Of a stretch of 64,000 nt of DNA, positions 1-8,472 are shown one piece after another. The stretch covers positions 1,178,001-1,242,000 of the forward strand of contig NZ_LUAX01000007.1 in the NCBI RefSeq assembly GCF_001695575.1. Reading direction: 5' to 3'. The notes beneath the pieces are model-generated. The model searched no databases. It worked only from the letters and a program-made list of their open reading frames with translations, and was not told the DNA's origin. How positions within the stretch are numbered: position 1 is the first letter of the stretch; each line of letters opens with the position of its first letter. A program made the translations under genes and the position numbers. This DNA comes from Vibrio europaeus (GTDB taxonomy: Bacteria > Pseudomonadota > Gammaproteobacteria > Enterobacterales > Vibrionaceae).

Positions 1-256
1 TTTGCTCTAAACCTGCTTTAGTTGTGTCAGGCCCTTTCTCTTCGAGCATATAACCTTTGATGTTTGTTCCGACGACACTGTATTCTCCGATTGTAGATTC
101 TGAAGTCTGCCACTTTCGATTCAATTTTATTACTACGTTGTTTTGTACCGTTGGAGTGTAAACCCACTCCTCAACAAGCGCCTCATCTAACCCTAATAGT
201 GTGCCTTGCCCAACAATTCCATCAACTTTGATATGCCTTTCCCAACCTTTAAACAC
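1..256 (-). CDS. DUF5675-like protein, 3' part beyond the left edge
   Basis: An open frame runs from a GTG at 256-254 leftward off the window, about 85 codons without a stop. The stretch with LNRKWQTSES, then TIGEYSV, then GYMLEEKGPDTTK resembles the start of DUF5675 proteins (beta-rich, found in phages and near T6SS genes); this comes from motif memory. The start is uncertain: an in-frame stop lies at 275-277, GTG is the only obvious start, and no clear Shine-Dalgarno sequence precedes it. It would be transcribed away from the lipoprotein gene at 352. It could be a remnant rather than an intact gene. Confidence 0.4.
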   Translation of the reverse strand, partial: MFKGWERHIKVDGIVGQGTLLGLDEALVEEWVYTPTVQNNVVIKLNRKWQTSESTIGEYSVVGTNIKGYMLEEKGPDTTKAGLEQ

Positions 257-351
257 GATGTAAAGGAATAAACATCACATAGGATTGTGTTTGGCTATAA
301 ATTGAGAACGCTAGCGTATAAAATGTTCCTCTAAAATCAAGAGGATCCACA

Positions 352-1386
352 ATGAATAATAAATGGCTAGGTGTTCTCGGCTTTTTACCCATGTTAGCTG
401 CATGTAACACTGATATTGACGTCTCCAGTAGTGTTCTTAGCAAAGAGCAAGTTGCAACGATCATCAGCAACGTGAATAAGCAATACCCTGATGCTGATAG
501 CGAGTTAAAACAAAACATCGCTAAGGTTGCGGTTAAGTCGATTGAAAATATGGTGTTCGTCGAAGGTGGCAGTTTTATCATGGGCGATTTCCGTATGCCG
601 TGCATGAATGCAGATCTTAATCGCCCGGTCTGGACACCAGAAGCCAGCTGTTACAGTGCTGTAGAGATCGTTAATCGAGGCGCGGATATTCAGCATGAGG
701 TAACACTGAGCAGTTATTCGATGTCGAAGTATGAAGCGGAATTGCTGGATTATGATGTTTACTTACAAACATTAGATAGACCCTTTGAGCAGTTTGAGTA
801 CGAAGAAAAGTTCCTTGAACGAGGCTCAAGCGACTATCAAATTTTTTTATCACACTTTGTTAAAAAACCTGCTAGAGAAGTAAATTGGCAAGATGCGAAA
901 AACTATTGTCAATGGCTGGGGCAATTGACCGTTTTACCAGTGGATTTACCGACAGAGGCACAGTGGGAATACGCTGCACGTAGCCGTGGTCAAAAATTCT
1001 ACCACGCGACCAATAATGGCTTTAAGCAATATAGAGATAGAGGGTTCTATAACCCTCAACTAGGCGGCTATGAGGATTTTACTGTTGAAACAATCAATAT
1101 CGATGGTGATTTAAATCCTGTTGGCATGTTTGCGCCCAATCCACTAGGAATCTACGATATGTCCAACAATGCCGAGGAGTGGATCAATGACTGGTACGCT
1201 AAAGATTACTACAAAGTGTCGCCAAAACTTGATCCACAAGGCCCAAAATCGGGTGAGTATAAAGTGGTTCGAGGTGGACTAAATATGGTCACGGTAGCCC
1301 GTGCATTTGACCCGATAAAAAGTGATAACCTCTCATATCGGTCAGGTTTTCGCTGCGCTATCCAAAGTACGGAACGCCCTTATTAG
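352..1386 (+). CDS. Lipoprotein with formylglycine-generating-enzyme (SUMF1) fold, T6SS-linked
   Basis: 344 aa. Signal peptide with lipobox LAAC (Cys18), so a lipid-anchored envelope protein. The FGE-sulfatase/SUMF1 fold spans about residues 67-338: MVFVEGGSFIMGDF opening, an EEWINDWYA core, RGG at 307-309 and SGFRC ending at Cys335. The paired catalytic cysteines that true FGE carries between RGGS and GFRC are absent; this stretch has no Cys until 335. It is therefore unlikely to convert sulfatase cysteine and may act as a binding scaffold. AGAGGATCC upstream is a good ribosome site. It converges on the T6SS effector gene with 35 bases between the stops, which makes it a candidate immunity or accessory lipoprotein (inference). 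Confidence 0.8.
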   Translation: MNNKWLGVLGFLPMLAACNTDIDVSSSVLSKEQVATIISNVNKQYPDADSELKQNIAKVAVKSIENMVFVEGGSFIMGDFRMPCMNADLNRPVWTPEASCYSAVEIVNRGADIQHEVTLSSYSMSKYEAELLDYDVYLQTLDRPFEQFEYEEKFLERGSSDYQIFLSHFVKKPAREVNWQDAKNYCQWLGQLTVLPVDLPTEAQWEYAARSRGQKFYHATNNGFKQYRDRGFYNPQLGGYEDFTVETINIDGDLNPVGMFAPNPLGIYDMSNNAEEWINDWYAKDYYKVSPKLDPQGPKSGEYKVVRGGLNMVTVARAFDPIKSDNLSYRSGFRCAIQSTERPY

Positions 1387-1396
1387 GGGAGGATGT

Positions 1397-1414
1397 GACC
1401 GCCTTACGGCGGTC
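1397..1414. terminator. Hairpin between convergent genes
   Basis: Perfect 7-bp stem GACCGCC/GGCGGTC with a TTAC loop in the 35-base gap between the SUMF1 lipoprotein and the effector gene. No T-run follows on either strand, so terminator activity is plausible but weak. Confidence 0.35.
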
Positions 1415-1421
1415 GCTGTAG

Positions 1422-3944
1422 TTAAATATAGTAACCATTGTTTTTATTTAAGCGTGCGATTTGGCGTTCGACTCTGTCTCTTTTCTGGCTCCAACTCCAG
1501 CCCGAGCGTGGCTCAAACGGGCGCATTTGAGCAAAGTTGTTCTCGTTGATTTCATTGACTTGTGCCAGTGTTAATACCCAGTTGTTAAAGCTTGTCTGCT
1601 GCTCGCCATCTAAAATGGCATTAATCCGCGCCAGATTGTCAAACAGTGCTTTGTCCTCTGCTTGTTTACCGCCTGACGGTTTTTTACCGGTGACATTCAT
1701 GCGAGTGATGACTTCCTCAAAGCGTCGCCAGGTTTTGACCGAACCCAGCAGTAATATGTAAATCGCTGTCTCTTGTTTCTCTTCCCATGAAAGATAAAAC
1801 GTGGTCACTAAGGTATTGAGCATAATGCCGACGGTCTCAGGCAACAATTCTTCAAACGGTACTTCGCCTGTTACATCGCTATAATTGGTGACAATACGCT
1901 TAGCAAGGCGAAGGGCTTCTTTCTTACGTTCCGATTCTTTATCCCATAGCGTTACTCGCGCATCCCACCATTTATTTATTGATTTTTGGCTATTCATCAC
2001 CGCCAGTTTCAGTGCCTCTTCTGGATTGGTAATCACATCACTGGCAAAAGCCATATAGCTAGAATCAACAAGGTGTCGGTAAACCTCCCTATCAATGTTG
2101 GTCAGTACGCGGTAATCTGTTGCTTTTAAACCTTTAAACAAAATTACAGCAAGCTGCCATAACTGCTCAAAATCAATGGTGGTGCCAAACCCACCGCTGG
2201 CGCCTGGGCCAAACACCAGACGACCAGAGCAGTTAAAAACGAACTGTCCCCTGTCTATCGCTAACTGGAAGTCCCAACCTGCTCCGGCGCCAACGGCGAT
2301 ATTGCCAATAGCACCCACTTTGGCTAAGGTGGTGAAGTCAAACACCTTGTCGAGTTTGATATCCGGTGGCGCCTTCCATTCAAGGCCGCCTTCAACCTGA
2401 CCACCGATTTGAGCGCCACCAAAGATATCGCCTTTCACGCCGACGCCACCAGAAGTATTAGTGCCCATACTAATGGTTGGGGAGAGAAGTATTTGGTGGC
2501 CAGGGTTCTCGTTGGGTTGATTACTGATTTCTAGGCGTCCGTTAGTCATAGCGCCAACAAAACAGCTGAGCATCAAGCTGGCTTTCGCCCTAAAGTGTCC
2601 AAAAGGATAAACGGCTTGCTGTTTGTTAGCGTCAAGATAGCTAAGCTCGAGCGTATAACCACTTTCATAGGGTAAATAGCAATTAAGCCCAACCGCACCT
2701 TCAGCCAGAGCAAAACTCGCCTCCGCACCAATGCCAAGATCTATCTTTCCTTTGGACGGTTCTATGGTACTTTTTACGCTCGCTTGTGCGGCGAAGCGCA
2801 GCAGCTGCGCCTCTTCGGTTGCCGCAAACAATACTTCGCCATTGTCATCGTAGAGCTTTTGGGTGGCCTTCCATTCATGTGCTTTCCAGCCGTCCACTTT
2901 CCAGTTGGCAAATACCGATTCTAGCTTGCCAGCTTTAAAGTCATCGCCAATACCTTTGGTAATATCTGTCTTAATAGCCTGTTTTAAACCTTGCCAATCG
3001 CGTGCTTCAAGTGCTTTGGTTACTTCGGTCTTTTCAGGGTTTTTGATCCAATTGTTTTTGGCTGACTCGAAAAACTCTGCTCGTAGGTAAACTAAACGGT
3101 TTTCGCTAGCGAGCCACACCTCAATTACATGTCTGCGTGCAGGTTTTCGCTCAAAGGTTTTTGCATCAAACTGATTAGGGTTGATACCTTGCTTACTAGA
3201 AGACTCGGGAGTGGGTGGTTTATTTACAAGCTTCTTCAAGTCGGAAATTTCGTTTTCAATTCTTTCAATAACCTTATCGCGCACGGTTAGTGCCGATTGC
3301 TCTGAAAAAAATGGGACATAGTTCTTTACAACAACACGACGCTTTTCAAGCTCTGTAATTTTACTTCCGATGTAATGCTGAGTTATTGGTGCGTTGTTTG
3401 TCGGCTGTGTAGCTACGCCTGTATTAGACGCGGGTTCTTGAGCTGCTATTGCTCCCGCGTAGATGCACTGCTCGAGCCATGCCTTCTTTTTCAGAGCATG
3501 CTTCTGCATTTTGTTTGCTGTAGCTTCTTCTTCTTTCGGTGCGTTTTCGAGTAGCTCTTTGTATCCTTGCATTAACTGATCAGTGTACTTGATCTCTTCT
3601 TTGAGTTTTGATTGATGTTCTTCAGTTAAACAGTAGTAGTCTGCAGGAGCATCACCAGTTACAAATAGGACATCAAACAGCTGTTTCGTCTTGCACTCGC
3701 TTTGGCAAACTATTTCGCCAGAAGGTTTCGGTTCAATAGCATTGCTTGGTGGTTCAATAGAGAAGTCGGGCTTTACTTCTTCGACCTTTTCTATTGTGGG
3801 CAGGTGGATACTATCGCCCGCACGAATATAGTCAGGGTTGCTTTGATACTGAGGGTTAAGCGCAAGAATATCTATGTACTCTACTCGTTGATCGATCGCA
3901 ATTTGTAGTAGAGAATCACCGGGTTGAATTTTGTAGCTTGGCAT
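1422..3944 (-). CDS. Putative T6SS effector with N-terminal LysM domain
   Basis: 840 aa from the ATG at 3944, which follows GGAGCTGCATAACC two bases after the DUF4123 stop; an upstream start would extend it 41 residues into that gene. Residues 1-50 form a LysM domain (YKIQPGDSLLQIA, then IRAGDSIHLP). Residues 105-245 are charged and helical. About 370-590 is a glycine-rich, beta-like stretch (GIGAEASFALAEG, GGVGVKGDIFGGAQIGGQ). The C-terminal 240 residues look helical. I recognise no catalytic motif. LysM would bind peptidoglycan; gene order (hcp, vgrG, DUF4123, this) marks it as cargo. The toxic activity is unknown; the glycine-rich core could suggest membrane insertion. No PAAR or MIX motif was seen. 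Confidence 0.75.
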   Translation of the reverse strand: MPSYKIQPGDSLLQIAIDQRVEYIDILALNPQYQSNPDYIRAGDSIHLPTIEKVEEVKPDFSIEPPSNAIEPKPSGEIVCQSECKTKQLFDVLFVTGDAPADYYCLTEEHQSKLKEEIKYTDQLMQGYKELLENAPKEEEATANKMQKHALKKKAWLEQCIYAGAIAAQEPASNTGVATQPTNNAPITQHYIGSKITELEKRRVVVKNYVPFFSEQSALTVRDKVIERIENEISDLKKLVNKPPTPESSSKQGINPNQFDAKTFERKPARRHVIEVWLASENRLVYLRAEFFESAKNNWIKNPEKTEVTKALEARDWQGLKQAIKTDITKGIGDDFKAGKLESVFANWKVDGWKAHEWKATQKLYDDNGEVLFAATEEAQLLRFAAQASVKSTIEPSKGKIDLGIGAEASFALAEGAVGLNCYLPYESGYTLELSYLDANKQQAVYPFGHFRAKASLMLSCFVGAMTNGRLEISNQPNENPGHQILLSPTISMGTNTSGGVGVKGDIFGGAQIGGQVEGGLEWKAPPDIKLDKVFDFTTLAKVGAIGNIAVGAGAGWDFQLAIDRGQFVFNCSGRLVFGPGASGGFGTTIDFEQLWQLAVILFKGLKATDYRVLTNIDREVYRHLVDSSYMAFASDVITNPEEALKLAVMNSQKSINKWWDARVTLWDKESERKKEALRLAKRIVTNYSDVTGEVPFEELLPETVGIMLNTLVTTFYLSWEEKQETAIYILLLGSVKTWRRFEEVITRMNVTGKKPSGGKQAEDKALFDNLARINAILDGEQQTSFNNWVLTLAQVNEINENNFAQMRPFEPRSGWSWSQKRDRVERQIARLNKNNGYYI

Positions 3945-3946
3945 GG

Positions 3947-4549
3947 TTATGCAGCTCCATTCCATTGCGTGAGTATTGATTGCATGGTTGATATATGCTC
4001 TGGTGTTAATGACCACGCGTGGTGTTCTGAAAGCTCTTGGACTGTAGAGATTCTGACTGAGAACCACTGTCTCTCAAACCATTGGATTTGAGAGGTATGT
4101 CTAAAGACTGAGCTCCGCTCCGCATCTGTCATGGTTGAAACGAGAGGGAGAAGGGTTCTTGGTTCAAAGTAACGCATTAGTGCCGAAGAGCGATCTGTAT
4201 TGACAATTAAAGCATTTCTAAGAGTTGTCAGGAGATCATCCATTTTTGTATTGGAGCTTGATTGGAATAGGCTGCCGCAAGGCGAACTTTCTAGTTTGGT
4301 TGTTATGAGTTTTAGCATGTTTGATTTTTTGCTGACACATAACACAACAGGGCCATTATCAATGTTGTTAAACGGGGTACCTTCAAATAAAGGAACATAA
4401 ATCGGAGTTTGATTGTCAGCGAAAAGTTCTGCGTGCCATTCCGGCCAAATTACTGGCTCGATAATCGCGTAAAGATTATGAGCTTCCTGCTCAACGGGCT
4501 TTGGAATTTCGTCTATCCGCCATCGCTGATCTAGTTGTGTATCTGACAT
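3947..4549 (-). CDS. DUF4123 T6SS adaptor (Tap/Tec type)
   Basis: 200 aa. DUF4123 proteins are chaperones that load a specific effector onto the tip of their cognate VgrG in the cytoplasm. The N-terminal part (NLYAIIEPV, then PIYVPLFEGTPF) and the RYFEPRTLLPLV region with the W-rich segment after it fit the family. It overlaps the 3' end of vgrG by 19 bases, with its ribosome site (AAGGTGGTAA) inside vgrG, and ends two bases before the effector start. Tight coupling implies it serves the LysM effector downstream. It corresponds in position to VasW/Tap-1 of V. cholerae auxiliary clusters. Confidence 0.88.
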   Translation of the reverse strand: MSDTQLDQRWRIDEIPKPVEQEAHNLYAIIEPVIWPEWHAELFADNQTPIYVPLFEGTPFNNIDNGPVVLCVSKKSNMLKLITTKLESSPCGSLFQSSSNTKMDDLLTTLRNALIVNTDRSSALMRYFEPRTLLPLVSTMTDAERSSVFRHTSQIQWFERQWFSVRISTVQELSEHHAWSLTPEHISTMQSILTQWNGAA

Positions 4550-6684
4550 TTACCACCTTCGTTACATTGGCAGAGTTCTTTAACTAGCGAACCGTTTTCG
4601 ACCATCATTGAATAGGACTGCGGGCTAACCAGTGGCGATGTCTGCTCATCCGGTGAATTAAACTCAGTAATCACATTAGAGTTTGCGTTTTGTTGGCTGG
4701 CTGCAACACTGTTTTTTTCTAACTCTCCAACAGCGATTTCATTGCTTAAGGTATTGGGTAACTCAGCGACTTGTCCTGAATAACCACTGCCGCTTCCTGC
4801 GCTACCACCTGAGTTCAAGTTGACGCCTGCACCCACTAGGTGAACCCCTGCAGGATCGACTTTCAGGAAGCTTCCTGCTGCTTTGAGCGTAATCTCGCTA
4901 CCCGCTTCAATCACAACCTTGTTGCCAGCTTTGACGTGAATCTCCGAGCCAGAGTCGTTTACCCAAACACTTCCGGTTTTCACATGCAGTGAACCTTCTA
5001 CAATCAGTGTTTTATCTTGGGTTACTTGGCTACGGCTCTCTCCTTCAAAGGTCTGGTTTGTATTGTTTTGAACGCGTTCGAACTCGTCATTCTCGATGAC
5101 AACATGCTGGTCATGCTTTACATGCTCGGTGTGGTCGTTCTTGATTTCTGAATCCCAGTCTTTTTGAGCGTGGATAAATATCTGTTCGTTCTGACTTTGA
5201 TCTTCGAAACTGAGTTCGTTGTAACCTTCGCCCTGATGTGTTTCGCTGCGTAACACGGTTTTGGTTTTATGCTCCGGAAGCGAGTAGGGTGGGGTATTGG
5301 TTGCGTGATATGCTCTGCCTGTAATAATGGGCTGATCGGGATCGCCATTAAGGAACTCGACAATTACTTCATGCCCGATGCGGGGAATCGCCAATATACC
5401 ATACTGGCTGCCTGCCCAACCTTGTGATACGCGAACCCAGCAAGAGCTGTGCTCATCTCCCTGTGAGTATCGATCCCATGGAAATTGAATTTTAACTCGG
5501 CCAAACTCATCGCAGTAGATCTCTTCCCCTTCAGGACCAACCACGAGCGCAATCATAGGACCACGAATGAGTGGTTTTAACGACGGCTCAGGTTGCCAGT
5601 TATACTGACTAGGGATGACCTTAAACTTATTAGAGTACGTGGTTGCACCTGAACCCGCTTCTTCCTCTAGGGCCTGAGGCTGTGTACCTTGATGTTGAAC
5701 AGAGACAACTAACCATTCTCTATTTAGCTCTTTGTCTAGGTGCTCGTTTAAGCTGAATTTGATGCCGGCTTGTAGGTAAGGAACGTCACTGTTCCCGATA
5801 GCGACATGCGAATCTCGCCTTAGATACTCTAATCGAACTTGGTTGATTGAGTTGCCGGCTTGATCGGATTTAAATCGCCCAGGAGCATCAAAGTGTTCGT
5901 AGTCTTGGCGCTGATAATCAAGATCGGTGCCTGAAGCATCTTGCTGAAAGTCATACGCTGGCTGCTTGAAGCTGTAATCTTTTAGAGCGCTTTGGCTTGG
6001 TTGAGAGGTGGTAACAGCATTGAAAGCGGAAACATAGCAGGTATCTGCTTGACCGCCGCTTAGCGTGTTGTAGGGTATACGCGATGGAAGGCTTGATAGA
6101 TTGGCACTTGTATCACTGAAAATGACGGTGTTTTTATTTTTTTCGAAAGAGAAGCTATAGATTAATCCTTCTTCAGCCGCGAGTCGATGGAGGAAGTCTA
6201 AGTCTGTTTCACGGTATTGAACGCAAAATTCTCGTTGCGCGTACTCGCGCTGAAGTGAAAAGGCGTAATCCTCAATATTCATTTCTTTTAGAAGGATAGA
6301 AATGATTTCAGGAACCGTTTTCAACTGAAATATGCGGCTGTTGTGTCTTAGTGAAAGCCTCTCTAATGCAGGCACAAGCGTTAATGCATAGAAAGTGTGA
6401 TGATGACCTGTATCTCCCTTACTAAACGAACGTACGATGCCAGATATTGTCTGAACCTGCTCTTGGTGGCGATAGATGCTGAGTTCGACAGACTTGTCAA
6501 CGACATCTTCGGCGGAAACCCTTGCGCTTCGACTCGCTAGTTGAACATCAAAGTTGTAGCCGTTGCAAAGCTTTCCCTGATCGTATTCAAGTTGGGAGAT
6601 AGACTCTTGCCCTTTAAACTCCCTGACAACAAAGGTATTGGATTCAAGCCCTTCGACAGTAAGTGTGAAGTTGAGAGTGGTCAT
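4531..6684 (-). CDS. vgrG: VgrG, T6SS spike protein
   Basis: 717 aa. Trimeric tip of the T6SS tube, secreted with its effector. Gp27-like N-terminal half (RFKSDQAGNS and YLRRDS near residues 270-290), gp5 OB-fold at about 385-470 (DEFGRVKIQFPWDR, SCWVRVSQGWAGSQYG, GHEVIVEFLNGDPDQP), then a beta-helix of short polar repeats to about 610 (KAGNKVVIEAGSEITLKAAG). No C-terminal effector domain. The last 100 residues are a Gly/Ser linker and a Ser/Asn-rich tail ending in CQCNEGGKCQ, probably the adaptor docking region (inference). It lies 111 bases downstream of hcp, with a hairpin between. Confidence 0.95.
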   Translation of the reverse strand: MTTLNFTLTVEGLESNTFVVREFKGQESISQLEYDQGKLCNGYNFDVQLASRSARVSAEDVVDKSVELSIYRHQEQVQTISGIVRSFSKGDTGHHHTFYALTLVPALERLSLRHNSRIFQLKTVPEIISILLKEMNIEDYAFSLQREYAQREFCVQYRETDLDFLHRLAAEEGLIYSFSFEKNKNTVIFSDTSANLSSLPSRIPYNTLSGGQADTCYVSAFNAVTTSQPSQSALKDYSFKQPAYDFQQDASGTDLDYQRQDYEHFDAPGRFKSDQAGNSINQVRLEYLRRDSHVAIGNSDVPYLQAGIKFSLNEHLDKELNREWLVVSVQHQGTQPQALEEEAGSGATTYSNKFKVIPSQYNWQPEPSLKPLIRGPMIALVVGPEGEEIYCDEFGRVKIQFPWDRYSQGDEHSSCWVRVSQGWAGSQYGILAIPRIGHEVIVEFLNGDPDQPIITGRAYHATNTPPYSLPEHKTKTVLRSETHQGEGYNELSFEDQSQNEQIFIHAQKDWDSEIKNDHTEHVKHDQHVVIENDEFERVQNNTNQTFEGESRSQVTQDKTLIVEGSLHVKTGSVWVNDSGSEIHVKAGNKVVIEAGSEITLKAAGSFLKVDPAGVHLVGAGVNLNSGGSAGSGSGYSGQVAELPNTLSNEIAVGELEKNSVAASQQNANSNVITEFNSPDEQTSPLVSPQSYSMMVENGSLVKELCQCNEGGKCQIHN

Positions 6685-6759
6685 AAATCTGGTCCTACAT
6701 AGTCGTTAAAACCCTAACCAAGAAACAGTCGTGACTATGTCTTGATTAGGGTTATAAGT

Positions 6760-6779
6760 AGCCCACCTTCCGGTGGGCT
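6760..6779 (-). terminator. Intercistronic hairpin between hcp and vgrG
   Basis: Perfect stem AGCCCACC/GGTGGGCT with a 4-base loop. In the transcribed direction it is followed by ACTTATAACC, not a T-run, so it is more likely an attenuator or 3'-end stabiliser that gives hcp more transcript than vgrG. Confidence 0.5.
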
Positions 6780-6795
6780 AACGAAGAGCGTAATC

Positions 6796-7314
6796 TTACG
6801 CTTCGACAGGCTTGCGCCAGTCGTCAGAACCAGAAGTACCAGCGTTAACGTGATCCCAAGTGATCTTGCGGTAAGACATTGATACAGTTAGGTTTTGAGT
6901 GAAATCAGACATCGCAGGATCTTGACAGTGTGGCATTTCACATTGAATGTCTACGATAGATGCGTTTTCTAGTTTTGTAGTGAAGAAGTTTTCTTGCTTG
7001 CCTTCAATAGACGTGCGGTACCATTTTAGTTCCACAGTCTTCATCTTTTCACCAGAAGATAGCGCGTTGTATAGCAGAGGAACGGCTTTGTTTAGTGAAA
7101 CAGTAAACTGGAATGGCTTGTGAACACGTTGACCAGAAGGCTGACCAGATTGAGGATCAGTTGGTACAGTTACAACGTGGTCGAACTTTTGAACTAGCAT
7201 CTCATCTTCGTGACCTTCTACATAAGAATCACCGATAGAATCAGCAGTACATGCGCCAGCAGTAATTAGACCCTGAGTTTCGCCGTCAATTGAGATATAA
7301 CATGGAGTTGGCAT
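6796..7314 (-). CDS. hcp: Hcp, T6SS tube protein
   Basis: 172 aa, the usual Hcp length. Hexameric rings stack to form the inner tube that is ejected with VgrG. Very close to V. cholerae Hcp in the stretches EGHEDEMLVQ, VTVPTDPQSGQPSGQRVHKP, SLNKAVPLLYNAL, LKWYRTS and MPHCQDP. Ribosome site AAAGGAAAGG lies just upstream of the ATG. First gene of the auxiliary module; structural genes of the main T6SS cluster (sheath, baseplate, ClpV) are not in this window. A sigma-54-type promoter lies about 55 bases upstream. Confidence 0.97.
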   Translation of the reverse strand: MPTPCYISIDGETQGLITAGACTADSIGDSYVEGHEDEMLVQKFDHVVTVPTDPQSGQPSGQRVHKPFQFTVSLNKAVPLLYNALSSGEKMKTVELKWYRTSIEGKQENFFTTKLENASIVDIQCEMPHCQDPAMSDFTQNLTVSMSYRKITWDHVNAGTSGSDDWRKPVEA

Positions 7315-7367
7315 AACAATCCTTTCCTTTAGTGTGTTTGATTAACATGTGAATGTGTTTACTAAAG

Positions 7368-7383
7368 GGCAATTGTTATGCCT
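7368..7383 (-). promoter_or_regulatory. Sigma-54 (-24/-12) promoter of hcp
   Basis: On the minus strand AGGCATAACAATTGCC matches the TGGCAC-N5-TTGC pattern: the invariant GG and GC are present at the right spacing, and only the first T and two less conserved bases differ. It puts the transcript start near 7356, about 40 bases before hcp. VasH/sigma-54 control of hcp is established in V. cholerae. Confidence 0.7.
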
Positions 7384-7494
7384 GTTTTGTTATTTTATAT
7401 AAAACAATGACTTATGTTTTTTAGTTGAGCTGGCTGAGCAAATATTTACCTAGCATAAGCAAAAAGCTGTTGGATCATGAGCAACATGTTGATT

Positions 7495-8397
7495 TTATCG
7501 GTTTGGTGTCAACGGTTTGAGTAACCGTTTACCGAAGACGTTAACCAATGCTCCAGTCACGATCAAACTTCCCCCCAGATAAGTCCAAACGGAAGGAACT
7601 TCGTTAAATATCCATACGCCAAGTAATGCCGAAAACACGATTTGGATGTAAGAGTAGGCTGACGCTTTTCCTGCTGCTTGGGTTTGCATCGCTTTGGTTA
7701 GACCATACTGTCCGACTTGGGTAAAAATTCCGACCAGTACCAAAATGAATGTGAGTGGTAAGCTTGGCCAGACAAATTCGTTCCACACCAAGAAAAAGGA
7801 CGTAGGCAGAGCGACGAGCGGAAAGTAAAAAATGATGACGGAGCTGTCCTCAGTTTGGCTTAGCTTTCTGACAATCACGTATGCAATTGAACTGCCGAAA
7901 GCCCCGAGTAATGCGGTGATTACGCTAAACAAGGGTAAATCTGAGCTTTGCCCACCACTCATTGTTGGCTGAACCATGACCCATAAACCGGCCAAGCAGA
8001 AGACAATACAGATCATCGTTGAGGTCTGAATACGCTCTTTCAAGAACAGTACGCCGAGTAGGGCGGTAAACACAGGGTGGACGTACTGCAAGATGGTTGC
8101 CTCAGCAAGGGGAAGCGTTGTAACCGCATAGTAAACACACATCAATGCCACGGTGCCGACGGTGCCTCGAACCAAGAGTAAAGGCCTGTTGTTGCCCCAA
8201 ACAGAGATCCCTTTTCGTTTGACATCTAGGTAGCTAATGGCCAAAGAAACTAAAGCCCGCGCCGCAACGATCTCAAACACTGGAATACCATGATTACTGA
8301 CATACTTTACGCACGCAGACATTAGAGCGAAGCCGAGTGCGGAAAGAAGCATGAAGCGAACCCCTACAGGGATTTGATTGAATGTATTGTTTAGCAT
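7495..8397 (-). CDS. EamA/DMT-family transporter
   Basis: 300 aa from the ATG at 8397. An upstream in-frame GTG at 8442 would add 15 residues and has AGGG before it, so the start is open. About ten hydrophobic helices in two EamA halves. Family signatures include TLPLAEATILQYVHPVFTAL with LFLKERIQ in the first half and ASAYSYIQIVFSALLGVWIFNE in the second. DMT proteins export small metabolites such as amino acids. It lies 75 bases downstream of the LysE-family gene on the same strand, so the two may be cotranscribed. Substrate cannot be told from sequence. Confidence 0.88.
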   Translation of the reverse strand: MLNNTFNQIPVGVRFMLLSALGFALMSACVKYVSNHGIPVFEIVAARALVSLAISYLDVKRKGISVWGNNRPLLLVRGTVGTVALMCVYYAVTTLPLAEATILQYVHPVFTALLGVLFLKERIQTSTMICIVFCLAGLWVMVQPTMSGGQSSDLPLFSVITALLGAFGSSIAYVIVRKLSQTEDSSVIIFYFPLVALPTSFFLVWNEFVWPSLPLTFILVLVGIFTQVGQYGLTKAMQTQAAGKASAYSYIQIVFSALLGVWIFNEVPSVWTYLGGSLIVTGALVNVFGKRLLKPLTPNR

Positions 8398-8472
8398 GAT
8401 ATCTATAGAGAGAGCGATTAGAGTTAGGGCGACCAACGTCACCCTAATTGAAATTTAAGTCGTTAAGTGAAC

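Noticed and set aside
249..605. 118-codon open frame on the minus strand overlapping the start of the FGE-fold lipoprotein
   Set aside because: It lies antisense to a well-supported lipoprotein gene with signal peptide and domain. It has no family resemblance and is a shadow of the other strand.
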